DNA from: Corynebacterium tuberculostearicum SK141
GTDB lineage: Bacteria > Actinomycetota > Actinomycetes > Mycobacteriales > Mycobacteriaceae
Direction: 5' to 3'
DNA length: 64,000 nt
Assembly: GCF_000175635.1 (NCBI RefSeq)
Contig: NZ_ACVP01000029.1
Span: 17,002-81,001 of the forward strand
The stretch's first letter is position 1. Each line of letters opens with the position of its first letter. The translations under genes were made by a program, and so were the position numbers. The notes under the pieces are model-generated. The model did not search any database. It saw only the letters and a program-made list of their open reading frames with translations, and was not told the DNA's origin. Shown here in pieces: positions 28,644 to 36,618 of this stretch.

Positions 28644-29345
28644 ATGTTGAACAGCCTCGACCGTTTCTTGCTTCAACTGCGTCCCGCAGCAGCAGTGGCT
28701 AGCGCCGGTGTTCTCTGCCTTTCCTTAGCAGCCTGTGGAAGTGATTCTGCGGATCCAGAAGATTCGCCTTCTTTCTCTGCTGCAAAGGAAAGCGCTCCAG
28801 AAGCGAATCAAGCTCCCTCTTCCGCCGACGGAAATACTGAAGAAAAGCCCGCGCAAAAGACCACTACCGTAGTCGAAACTCCTCCAGAGAAGAAGCAGGA
28901 CGAGAGTGCACCTAGCCGGGGTCAAGGCAATGGTGGCTCTTCTGAGTGCAGCTCCGACAACGACGAGAGTGCCTATGAAAAGGCAATCGCTCAGGTCGAA
29001 CCATATCCAGGACTTGATAGGCCGTGGAGGCCTTTTGACTCCAATTTTGACCCGTGCGCAGATCTTTCGTGGATAACCGTCACGCTTGAAGGAGCGACCG
29101 CTTCCTCGCCATATCACATCCTGCTTTTCCACAATGGCGAATACCTAGGAACGGCCACCGCCAAGGCATACGGGTTTTCGCCAAAGGTCAGCCGAGTGGA
29201 TGATTCCGAGATTGCAGTTACCTACCGCTGGCCAAAGGAAGGTGAGGGCAACGCTGAAGCATCGGGGACAACACAAGCCGGCTTCCGCTGGGATGAAGGT
29301 GCCCAAAAGGTAGTCATGTCTGGGGACGTTCCACCGACGTATTAA
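28644..29345 (+). CDS. LppP/LprE-like lipoprotein 2
   Basis: 233 residues from ATG 28644, with AAAGGAAA upstream. Lipobox SLAAC near residue 31, a disordered linker, and the same domain as the preceding gene. The C-terminal 100 residues are roughly 70 percent identical by eye (for example LLFHNGEYLGTATAKAYGF and TQAGFRWDEGAQKVVMSGD), while linkers are unrelated. This is a tandem duplication with linker divergence. Confidence 0.8.
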   Translation: MLNSLDRFLLQLRPAAAVASAGVLCLSLAACGSDSADPEDSPSFSAAKESAPEANQAPSSADGNTEEKPAQKTTTVVETPPEKKQDESAPSRGQGNGGSSECSSDNDESAYEKAIAQVEPYPGLDRPWRPFDSNFDPCADLSWITVTLEGATASSPYHILLFHNGEYLGTATAKAYGFSPKVSRVDDSEIAVTYRWPKEGEGNAEASGTTQAGFRWDEGAQKVVMSGDVPPTY

Positions 29346-29452
29346 GGTAGCTTGCAGCGTGGTCAATCCGTTGCTTTTACCCGGCCCTTGCCTTACTAAG
29401 AATTTCTTGCACGCATTGGGCGCGAATTTTTCCGCTGATGTATTTTCGCACT

Positions 29453-30607
29453 ATGAGCAAACAACAAATTCACCAGCACATCGCAGTTTTTGGTCAGGCT
29501 GGAAGCGGAAAGACAGTCCTTCTTTCCTCACTCTTTGGCCGCCTCAACGAGCCATCGACTATCCAAAAGAACGGGTACAGATTCCTTGCGGAAGACTCCG
29601 CACGGGGAAACAAACTGCTCCAAAAATACTTGGGAATGAAGAAGCAAGCCCAAGCTCCGATGCAGGATAAGTTTGTTTCCTCTCCGTTCGATTTTAAATT
29701 CGACCCCGAGTCCCAGCCTCTGGACGCGAAAAGGAAGACTTCACACATTGGCATTACTTGGCATGACTATCCAGGCGAATGGTTTGAGTCCGAAGTCAAC
29801 TCTGAAAGCGAAAGAAATAATCGGGCGCATACTTTCCGCCAACTGATCCAATCAGATGTCGCACTAGTTTTAGTTGACGCACAAAAGCTGCTCGACCACC
29901 AAGGCGACGAAGAGCGCTACCTCAAGTCTCTATTCGGCACCTTCCGGAACACATTGCTGGGCATTAAATCCGACATCATTGCTGACAATGAACGGCTGGA
30001 GCAGTTTCCCCGCATCTGGGTTATCGCGCTTTCTAAAGCCGACCTCATGCCGGAGTTGGATGCACACAGGCTCCATGAACTCGTGGTACTTCATGCCGCA
30101 GATGAACTGAACGCGCTGCGCAAAGTTCTGGCTGATTTCGTCAACGGCGACGAGGCTCTATCCGTCGGAGAAGACTACATCGTCATTTCTTCAGCTGAGT
30201 TCAAGAACGGCACTATTGATCTAGAAAAGCATAAAGGCGTCGACGCCTTGCTTCCGCTATCTACGATTTTGCCTATCCAGCGCTACCAGCGGTGGAATGT
30301 ATTGCGCCTTCTCCCGGCTGGTCTAGCGGACGAAAAGATCGTGAAGAGGGGGCTTGGCATAGCCCAAACGGCTCTTGCGATGCTTGGCAAGGTGAACAAG
30401 ATGCCTTTCAATTTCCTAGCGAAGGCTCAAGGTATCGCTGGCCTTGTTGACCCACTCATGTCTGCGGCCATTCCGGTGATTGCTGAAGCCCGAAAGAATG
30501 CGGTGGAAAAGCATGCATTTAAGGAATTGTTGCTTACAGATTTCGTCATGAAATTGCGCGAGAGCATCGACAACGACATTCTCGAAAGGTCGCCGCGATG
30601 GAAATAA
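29453..30607 (+). CDS. P-loop GTPase with YcjX-like G3 motif
   Basis: 384 residues from ATG 29453 (ATG 29438 is an alternative). Walker A GQAGSGKT near residue 16, a G3-like element WHDYPGEWFE, and G4-like ALSKADLMP. The DYPGEW signature also occurs in YcjX-type stress GTPases and related double-GTPase families. C-terminal helical region (300-384) with hydrophobic stretches. The stop overlaps the next ORF by 10 bp. Lower GC than the core. A role in stress or conflict systems is an inference from gene neighbourhood only. Confidence 0.75.
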   Translation: MSKQQIHQHIAVFGQAGSGKTVLLSSLFGRLNEPSTIQKNGYRFLAEDSARGNKLLQKYLGMKKQAQAPMQDKFVSSPFDFKFDPESQPLDAKRKTSHIGITWHDYPGEWFESEVNSESERNNRAHTFRQLIQSDVALVLVDAQKLLDHQGDEERYLKSLFGTFRNTLLGIKSDIIADNERLEQFPRIWVIALSKADLMPELDAHRLHELVVLHAADELNALRKVLADFVNGDEALSVGEDYIVISSAEFKNGTIDLEKHKGVDALLPLSTILPIQRYQRWNVLRLLPAGLADEKIVKRGLGIAQTALAMLGKVNKMPFNFLAKAQGIAGLVDPLMSAAIPVIAEARKNAVEKHAFKELLLTDFVMKLRESIDNDILERSPRWK

Positions 30608-30924
30608 TCTGGGCTACGCGAGGCAAACACTGGGGCCATAAGTTCTTACTCGATGGCGGCTATAAGGACCCATTGCCACCATATCTTGAGGCATTTTCGG
30701 GCTTTGAAAACTCCCGCCGCGTGTTTGAACGCTGCAATGGACACTTAGCTTTAAGATTTCCAGATCCAGAGGAGCGCCACGATGAGTCAGGCCGCTTGAT
30801 TTACCACGACCTAGTTATCAGCGGCCATGCCATTACCGATGCCCGCTCTTACGACGAAGCATGCTCTTTTATGTGGCCTTTGATTGCGGACGAATATAAC
30901 AAGCTCTGGGATGCAGAAAAATAG
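30598..30924 (+). CDS. Small unknown protein in the GTPase operon
   Basis: 108 residues, rich in aromatics (EIIWATRGKHWGHKFLLDGG, then YHDLVISGHAITDARSYDEA). No signal peptide. It overlaps the end of the GTPase gene by 10 bp and the following micro-ORF by 14 bp, so it is probably made together with the GTPase. No family recognised. Confidence 0.65.
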   Translation: MEIIWATRGKHWGHKFLLDGGYKDPLPPYLEAFSGFENSRRVFERCNGHLALRFPDPEERHDESGRLIYHDLVISGHAITDARSYDEACSFMWPLIADEYNKLWDAEK

Positions 30925-31006
30925 AAAAGAATCTGGGCGCTTTAAACAGTTAATCGCGGCCGTGAATACCAAATCCTTATCCCAGAAGATTGATGAAGAT
31001 GACTGA
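30911..31006 (+). CDS. 31-residue basic micro-ORF in the GTPase operon
   Basis: ATG at 30911 lies 13 bp inside the preceding ORF and the stop overlaps the start of the next one. The peptide begins MQKNRKESGRFKQLIAAVN and is basic, then ends acidic (KIDEDD). The tiling with both neighbours suggests translational coupling, but a bare coupling ORF or chance is possible. Confidence 0.35.
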   Translation: MQKNRKESGRFKQLIAAVNTKSLSQKIDEDD

Positions 31007-31397
31007 TGGCTGGAATTCAACAGAATTCGCAGAGAAGATGAACCGCCTGCTAAAGCGATACTACGCAGGAGACAATGGGCTTTCTCCGGCTGCAGTAGAA
31101 CTTCGGGCGGTGTGGAGAACAGCGGGACTCGCCTACGCCATTTTCACGGTCTCGGCTCCGAAAGGGATTGCGTATGTGGGATTGGAAGTGCCGGTCATTC
31201 CTGGATCAGGTTCCGCAACGTCGGAAGAAGAAACCGCTATAGAAGGCTGGTTGGACCAATTAGCTGGAGATACGCTGGCCAGCACATTGGATTACAACCA
31301 AGGTGACAAAATCCAATGGAAGGAAAAGGTCACTGAGGACACTCCAGAATTTTTCTCAGAGCTGGGCACCGCTGTTGGAGAAGTGTTCTTCCCATAG
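30999..31397 (+). CDS. Unknown protein ending the GTPase operon
   Basis: 132 residues from ATG 30999 (ATG 30993 or TTG 30990 are alternatives). Soluble alpha/beta protein with no signal peptide (TEFAEKMNRLLKRYY, WRTAGLAYAIFTV, GYVGLEV-like strands). The start overlaps the micro-ORF stop. The 3' end is followed after 20 bp by a strong inverted repeat. No family recognised; an effector or immunity role cannot be told from sequence. Confidence 0.6.
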   Translation: MTDGWNSTEFAEKMNRLLKRYYAGDNGLSPAAVELRAVWRTAGLAYAIFTVSAPKGIAYVGLEVPVIPGSGSATSEEETAIEGWLDQLAGDTLASTLDYNQGDKIQWKEKVTEDTPEFFSELGTAVGEVFFP

Positions 31398-31417
31398 GTA
31401 CCTAGCCAAAGAGAAAC

Positions 31418-31475
31418 AAACAAGCACGTTTCGCTAAATTTTCACCGATTTGGCAGCGAAACGTGCTTGTTTTGC
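31418..31475 (+). terminator. Perfect 18-bp inverted repeat ending the GTPase operon
   Basis: AAACAAGCACGTTTCGCT (31418-31435) has its exact reverse complement at 31455-31472, with a 19-nt loop. It is followed by TTGCTC after a TTTT. It is probably a terminator, though the arms are long for one. Confidence 0.65.
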
Positions 31476-31610
31476 TCGAAGGGCGGTCACCGTGTGGCGG
31501 TGCGGGGCTTCCAAGGGCGTGCGGAAGCCAAGAAATGGCCGCGTTCTAGGCTTTCGTGGGGAGCCAGGGGCGGTTATCGTGGCCGTAACATAGCCGAAGG
31601 AGAGATAGGA

Positions 31611-31799
31611 ATGAGCGAGAAGACGTTTCAGCAGAAGTTCGGGGCTTTCGCGCTGGTGGCGGCGGTTGTCCTGCTGATCGTGAACTTGACCGTAGTAGGG
31701 CCTACGGTGTTCGGTATCTCCACGCCGCTGCTGCTCGGCATCACGGGCATCCTAATGATGCGCGGTGAAAAGAGCAGCAGCAGCGCAAAGAGTGACTAG
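31611..31799 (+). CDS. Small two-helix membrane protein
   Basis: 62 residues from ATG 31611 behind AAGGAGAGATAGGA. Two membrane helices (AFALVAAVVLLIVNLTVVG and FGISTPLLLGITGILMM) and a basic Ser/Lys tail. Overlaps the convergent cysN stop by 4 bp. Function unknown. Confidence 0.7.
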   Translation: MSEKTFQQKFGAFALVAAVVLLIVNLTVVGPTVFGISTPLLLGITGILMMRGEKSSSSAKSD

Positions 31800-33079
31800 C
31801 GCAGGCGGTGGCCTACGAAGCCGGCGGCAAGGGTGTTGCCGGAGGATTGATCGATGAGCAGGAAGTTGCCCACCGCGCCGCGGGCGGCATAGTCCTCGAC
31901 GGGGAGCTCGGCCTGGGTCTGGATGCTGATGTGGGCGATGTCGTTCATGGCGACGGACTCGGGGTCCTCGACATCGGAAACGCCATCAAGATCCAGGGTG
32001 CGGGCGACGGCGGCGACGCGGGCTTTGACCAAGGAAGAGCCGTAGCGCAGCTTGAGCATCTGACCGGGCTTAATGTCCTTTTCGGTCAGGCCCACAACGG
32101 TGGCGTCGAATTCGCGGGTGGCCGCGGGGCGTTGGGGTCCGGCGAGGAGATCGCCGCGGGCGAGATCGACGTCGTCGGCAAGCAGGAGCGTCACGGAGTC
32201 GCCGGTGGCGGCGGAGTCGGCGGGGCCGTCAGCAGTGTCTATCTGGGTAATGGTGCTGGTGCGGCCTTCAGGGAGGCGAACCTCGTCGCCCACGGAGATG
32301 GAGCCCGCCTTCACGCGGCCGGCGTAGCCGCGGTAATCGGAGGCGTGCTCGCGGATGACGTACTGGATGGGGAATCGGAAGTCCAGCTCATCGGCGCGGC
32401 CGGTGGCCACGGGGACGGTCTCGAGAACCTCGAGGACGGTCGGGCCGGTGTACCACGGCATAGTGGTGGAGCGCTCGACCACGTTATCGCCCTTGAGCGC
32501 GGAAATCGGTACCACGGTGGTATCGGTGATACCCAGGCGGGTGGCGATTTGGTTGAACTCGGACTCGATATCGCGGAAGACCTGCTCGTCGTAGTCCACC
32601 AGGTCAATCTTGTTCACCGCGAGGACCACGTGGCGCACGCCGAGGAGGGCGGCCACGTTGAGGTGGCGGCGGGTTTGTTCGACAACGCCATGGCGGGCGT
32701 CGATAAGAAGCACCACCACCTGGGAGGTGGACATGCCGGTGACCGTATTGCGGGTGTACTGCACGTGGCCGGGGGTATCGGCGAGGATGAAGGTGCGCTT
32801 ATCCGTAGCGAAGTAGCGGTAGGCCACGTCGATGGTAATGCCCTGCTCGCGCTCGGCACGCAGGCCGTCGACAAGCAAGGAAAGGTCCATGCCGTCGAAG
32901 CCGCGGTCCGTGGAGGTGCGCTCCATGGACTCGACCTGGTCCGCGAGCACGGACTTGGTGTCATAGAGCAGGCGGCCGACGAAGGTGGACTTGCCGTCAT
33001 CAACGGAGCCGGCGGTGCACAGGCGCAGGGTATCGCGCTGCTTGAGGGCGCCGACATTCGGCGTGAGGGTCGTAGTCAT
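31796..33079 (-). CDS. cysN: Sulfate adenylyltransferase GTPase subunit CysN
   Basis: 427 residues. Elongation-factor-like GTPase: G1 AGSVDDGKSTFVGRLL, G3 DTPGH, G4 NKID, then two beta-barrel domains. It couples GTP hydrolysis to ATP sulfurylase activity of CysD (sulfate + ATP to APS). No APS kinase (CysC) domain is fused. The start overlaps the cysD stop by one base. Confidence 0.96.
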   Translation of the reverse strand: MTTTLTPNVGALKQRDTLRLCTAGSVDDGKSTFVGRLLYDTKSVLADQVESMERTSTDRGFDGMDLSLLVDGLRAEREQGITIDVAYRYFATDKRTFILADTPGHVQYTRNTVTGMSTSQVVVLLIDARHGVVEQTRRHLNVAALLGVRHVVLAVNKIDLVDYDEQVFRDIESEFNQIATRLGITDTTVVPISALKGDNVVERSTTMPWYTGPTVLEVLETVPVATGRADELDFRFPIQYVIREHASDYRGYAGRVKAGSISVGDEVRLPEGRTSTITQIDTADGPADSAATGDSVTLLLADDVDLARGDLLAGPQRPAATREFDATVVGLTEKDIKPGQMLKLRYGSSLVKARVAAVARTLDLDGVSDVEDPESVAMNDIAHISIQTQAELPVEDYAARGAVGNFLLIDQSSGNTLAAGFVGHRLR

Positions 33080-33978
33080 CAGAAGTAGCCTTCCTTCTTG
33101 CGGTCCTCCATGGCGGACTCGGAAAGTTTGTCATCGGCGCGGGTGGCGCCGCGCTCGGAAAGGGTGGAAATGGAGATCTCCGCGAGCACCTCGTCCGGGG
33201 TCGACGCGGTAGATTCCACGGCGCCGGTGCAGGACATATCGCCCACGGTGCGGTAGCGCACGGTGCGGGTTTCCAGCTCCTCGCCCTCGGCCGGGCCGCC
33301 CCATTCGCCAGGTGCTAGCCACATGCCATTGCGCTTGAATACCTCGCGCTCGTGGGAGTAGTAGATGGAGGGCAACTCCAGTTTGCGGGCGCCGATGTAT
33401 TCCCAGATATCGGACTCGGTCCAGTTGGAGATGGGGAAGACGCGGACGTTTTCGCCGGCCATCTTGCCGCCGTTGTACAGGTCCCACAGCTCGGGGCGCT
33501 GGCGGCGGGGATCCCATCCGCCGAAGGAATCGCGGATGGAGAAGATGCGCTCCTTGGCGCGGGCGCGCTCCTCATCGCGGCGGGCGCCACCGCATACGGC
33601 GTCATACTCGCGCTCGGCGATGGTCTCTACCAGCGGCACGGACTGCAGCGGGTTGCGGGTGCCATCGGGGCGCTCCTGCAGGTCGCCGCGGTCGATCCAG
33701 TCCTGGACGCGGGCGACATGGAGGCGAGCGCCGGATTCTTCCACGAGGCGGTCGCGGAAATCGATGACCTCGGGGAAGTTGTGGCCGGTATCGACGTGGA
33801 GCAGCTCAAACGGCACCGTGGCCGGGGCGAAGGCGCGGCGGGCTAGCTCGAAGACAACGACGGAGTCCTTGCCGCCGGAAAAGAGGATGCCTACCTTGTC
33901 GAACTGCCCGGCCACCTCGCGCAGGATGTGGATGGACTCGTTTTCTAGGTCTTTTAAGTGTGGAGAAAGTGTGCTCAT
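33079..33978 (-). CDS. cysD: Sulfate adenylyltransferase catalytic subunit CysD
   Basis: 299 residues from ATG 33978, which overlaps the cysH stop (TAATG). PP-loop FSGGKDSVVVFEL near 39-51, VDTGHNFPEVIDFRD, CGGARRDEERARAKER, and RTVGDMSCTGAV. It adenylates sulfate to adenosine phosphosulfate with CysN. A tightly coupled cysH-cysD-cysN operon, probably under McbR control. Confidence 0.96.
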   Translation of the reverse strand: MSTLSPHLKDLENESIHILREVAGQFDKVGILFSGGKDSVVVFELARRAFAPATVPFELLHVDTGHNFPEVIDFRDRLVEESGARLHVARVQDWIDRGDLQERPDGTRNPLQSVPLVETIAEREYDAVCGGARRDEERARAKERIFSIRDSFGGWDPRRQRPELWDLYNGGKMAGENVRVFPISNWTESDIWEYIGARKLELPSIYYSHEREVFKRNGMWLAPGEWGGPAEGEELETRTVRYRTVGDMSCTGAVESTASTPDEVLAEISISTLSERGATRADDKLSESAMEDRKKEGYF

Positions 33979-34763
33979 TATTCGTGTAACCCGCATTCTG
34001 TCTTGCCGTCTGCAAATACGCGCCCGGACCGGGCATCTTCGCCTTCACCGACCGGGAAGGTCAGCGGGGCGCAGCCGATGGAGCGGTATCCCTGCAGGGT
34101 GAGTGGGTGGATGATGAGGTCGTTGTCCTCGATATAGCGGTCCGTATCGTCTAGATCCCAGGTAATGATGGGCGAGATCTTCAGCTGACCGGTGCGGTCG
34201 AGACTCAGCGCCGGGGCGGTGGCGCGGTGCTCGGAATCGGCGCGGCGCAGGCCGGTAACCCAACCGGCATAAGGGTCCATAGCCATGTTCAGCGGCTCGA
34301 CCTTGCGCATGCGGTTATAGGCCGCGGTATCGCGGGCGTAGAGGCGCGGGCCGTATACCTCGTCTTGTTCTTCTGGGCTGAGCAAAGGCAGCACGCGAAC
34401 AAGTGGGAGGTCCGGGTAGCGCTTTTCTACCTCGTCGGCTACCTGCAGGGTTTCCTGAAAGTGCCAGCCGGTATCGATGAAAAGCAGGTCTGCATCGAGC
34501 CCAGCACGGTGGGCGAGTTCGGCCAAGACCGTATTCTCCATGGACATGGTCACGGCCAAGCGGCCGGGTGCGTGCTCGGCGGCCCATTCGGTAATGGTTT
34601 CCGCTGAGGCGTCATAAAGCTTATCCGCCCACTGGTCCACCAATTGCTGGTTGCGCGCGGCTACCTCGGCGTCCAGCGGCGCGGTATCGCGCGTGCCTTC
34701 CGGGGAGATGCTGGGGTCGCGGTAGTTCTTGCCACCGTCCAGCAGGTTCGTCGTTGGGTTCAT
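33978..34763 (-). CDS. cysH: CysH-type (phospho)adenylylsulfate reductase lacking Fe-S ligands
   Basis: 261 residues from ATG 34763. PP-loop reductase fold with VTMSMENTVL, FIDTGWHF, GWVTGLRRADS and the catalytic C-terminal ECGLH (Cys257). Assimilatory APS reductases of actinobacteria bind a [4Fe-4S] cluster through CC...CxxC. Here the Cys pair is Tyr149-Asn150 (AAYNRMRKVEP) and the second motif is CAPL (Cys231, Leu234), so three of four ligands are lost. It may be a cluster-free enzyme or non-functional. An ATG at 34775 is an alternative start. Confidence 0.85.
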   Translation of the reverse strand: MNPTTNLLDGGKNYRDPSISPEGTRDTAPLDAEVAARNQQLVDQWADKLYDASAETITEWAAEHAPGRLAVTMSMENTVLAELAHRAGLDADLLFIDTGWHFQETLQVADEVEKRYPDLPLVRVLPLLSPEEQDEVYGPRLYARDTAAYNRMRKVEPLNMAMDPYAGWVTGLRRADSEHRATAPALSLDRTGQLKISPIITWDLDDTDRYIEDNDLIIHPLTLQGYRSIGCAPLTFPVGEGEDARSGRVFADGKTECGLHE

Positions 34764-34882
34764 GCCGTCACACATTAGGCAAAACCCCGAGGCGGCGCAG
34801 CGGATTTTGGGCGAAAAGCCGCTGAGCTTGGCGGGAGGTGCGAATAAAAAGTTTCCAATCCGTACCAAGCGGACTAGATTTA

Positions 34883-34898
34883 CAGACAAGACAGTCTA
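34883..34898. promoter_or_regulatory. McbR-type operator of the cys cluster
   Basis: CAGAC-N6-GTCTA matches the McbR consensus TAGAC-N6-GTCTA with one mismatch. It lies between the divergent cysH and the reductase remnant, so McbR could repress both when methionine-pathway signals are high. Confidence 0.6.
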
Positions 34899-34935
34899 TT
34901 GCGGGTGTGCGCGCCCTGCACAAGGAGGCACTTTC

Positions 34936-35355
34936 ATGCAGCGTATAGCCATCATCGGGGAGGGCCCGGCAGCCCTATCCACCGCCGAGAAGCTTATCAG
35001 CGCTGGCATGTGTGTGGACCTCATTACCCAGTGCACCGCACCATTCGGTCTACTCCGCCGCTTTGCGGGCTTGGCAGGCATGCTGGGCGACGCCGTCTCA
35101 GGATCCCACTGTGGCCCCGGCACCACTCCCCGACTCCGCCTGATAGGAAACGTGCATGTAGGCGCCGATGGCGATATCACCCATAACGAGATCCACCGCC
35201 TAGCTTCTTCTGGCGACCGCGAGCTGCTCTTGCTCGAGCTCAAGGCCCGGGGCGTGGCCGTTACCACTTGGGAAGGGCTGTGCGCTCCCCTCGAAGACTT
35301 TGAGGATTGGCACAGCGTCATCACCCGCGCGCAGCTGGCTCACGTGGGGATTTAG
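34936..35355 (+). pseudogene. Internally deleted ferredoxin/flavodoxin-NADP reductase (Fpr-like)
   Basis: 139 residues from ATG 34936 behind AAGGAGG. Residues 1-85 resemble the FAD-binding N-terminus of FprA-type reductases (IAIIGEGPAALSTAEKL, then APFGLLR and RLRLIGNVHVG). Residues 90-139 resemble the C-terminal end of that family (LELKARGVAVTTWEGL). The 300 or so residues that carry NADP binding are missing, yet the frame is open and the ribosome site strong. In C. glutamicum a reductase gene stands divergent here, beyond cysX and cysI. Confidence 0.6.
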
Positions 35356-35560
35356 CAGCATCCACCGACCAGCTCCCCAACCAAAGCATGTCAGAGGGCG
35401 CAGGTCCATGGATCTGGTTCACATTCTTATTACCCGGTTTGGAGCTGCCTGCGCGTGCACTCGATAAGGCTCGCACCACAAGCGCCTTGCGGCTCAGGGA
35501 GCGTACTGGTGCCTGTATCAGTCCCAGTTCGCTCAAGGGTAGGTCTTCGCTGGCGGTGAG

Positions 35561-36154
35561 CTATTCCAGCCCTACCGTCACGGTCGGCGCGTTGAAGCGA
35601 GCACCCTTGAGGTTCACCAGCTCAAGGGTGACATCGCGCAGCTCAATGTGGTCCATGATTACGTCGGGCACCTCCGCATCGGGGACGGGGTGCGACTCTG
35701 GAACACCGAGCTTGTCCAACACGGCATTGATATCGTCGCGGCTTAAATCGATTTCCGCCCGGGGTGCAGAAACCTTACCCACCGCCGGGGTGGCCTTAAG
35801 CTCGGTAGCCATAATGGTCACCGGTCCGCCGCGTACCTCGGTGGTATCCCCGCCCGTGGTCAACATGCCATCGCCATAGCGGCCAGGCAGCGTAATGGCG
35901 AGGTTGTCGATGTCGAGGTTTTCGCCCTTCAGCTCCAGGACCCGCACATCACCGCTGGCGGTGGGGAAAGTACCCAAAGATACGGTGACATTCTTCGTCA
36001 GCGTCACCTTATCCGCAAAGACGGTACTGAAATACGGAACCGCCGGGGCATTTTGCGCATTAACCCGTTCGGAACCGCTCGCGCCGTACACCACCAATGC
36101 GCAGGCCAATACGGCCAAGCAGCTACGCGCCGCCCGCGGCATCGCCCTCGTCAT
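35561..36154 (-). CDS. Exported protein of the DUF6230/DUF6114 cluster
   Basis: 197 residues from ATG 36154, overlapping the stop of the upstream gene (TAATG). Sec signal peptide (ARSCLAVLACALVVYG, cleavage near AQN|A). The mature part is beta-strand rich with repeated KVTLTKNVTVSLG, LELKGENLDIDNLAI and ELRDVTLELVNLKG patterns, like a lipid-binding or surface layer. It ends TVGLE. No named family recognised. Confidence 0.7.
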   Translation of the reverse strand: MTRAMPRAARSCLAVLACALVVYGASGSERVNAQNAPAVPYFSTVFADKVTLTKNVTVSLGTFPTASGDVRVLELKGENLDIDNLAITLPGRYGDGMLTTGGDTTEVRGGPVTIMATELKATPAVGKVSAPRAEIDLSRDDINAVLDKLGVPESHPVPDAEVPDVIMDHIELRDVTLELVNLKGARFNAPTVTVGLE

Positions 36155-36618
36155 TATTCCGCCGCTTCCTTGGTGCGGCGCTTTTTCTCCCCCGGCTGCC
36201 ACGCAAAGGTAAAGGCCCCGCCAATGATGCCGAGCAGGGAGCCGATGATGAAGCCGCCCAAATTGGACGTCGGCAAGGCGATAATGGCCACGATAATGCC
36301 CAGCACACCGACATAATTCGAGGTTGCCGGCTGGAACCACGCGCCAAGGCCGAACATGGCTAGCAAGACGCCGATAAGCAGCGTAGAGACGCCAGAGATG
36401 GTGGAAATCATGACCAAAAGGTCAGAGATCCGAATGGTGATATAGGCCGGCGCGGCAATGATGATGCCGGACAAAATGAGCAAAAGCCCGGGAAAGAAGG
36501 GCCGACCACTGCGCCAGCGGCGGAAGCGCTGCCAGACGCTGGGTTTAGATTCCTCCTCGTCCGCTGCCTCCGCCACCGGGAGGGTCTGCGTGTCTTCCGC
36601 GGTCGACTCAGCAGCCAT
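36154..36618 (-). CDS. DUF6114-like membrane protein
   Basis: 154 residues with an acidic N-terminus (1-30), then four membrane helices (FFPGLLLILSGIIIAAPAYI, LLVMISTISGVSTLLIGVLL, VGVLGIIVAIIALP, FIIGSLLGIIGGAFTFAW) and a basic tail. DUF6114 proteins sit next to DUF6230 proteins in actinobacteria, as here. Overlaps the upstream gene by 11 bp. Confidence 0.75.
   Translation of the reverse strand: MAAESTAEDTQTLPVAEAADEEESKPSVWQRFRRWRSGRPFFPGLLLILSGIIIAAPAYITIRISDLLVMISTISGVSTLLIGVLLAMFGLGAWFQPATSNYVGVLGIIVAIIALPTSNLGGFIIGSLLGIIGGAFTFAWQPGEKKRRTKEAAE

Noticed and set aside
31467..31610. Upstream extension of the small membrane protein
   Set aside because: The ATG at 31611 has a strong AGGAGAG site; the extension overlaps the inverted repeat.
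35307..35879. Plus-strand 190-codon frame after the Fpr remnant
   Set aside because: Most of it is antisense to the exported protein gene at 35561-36154; 35356-35560 holds no supported gene.
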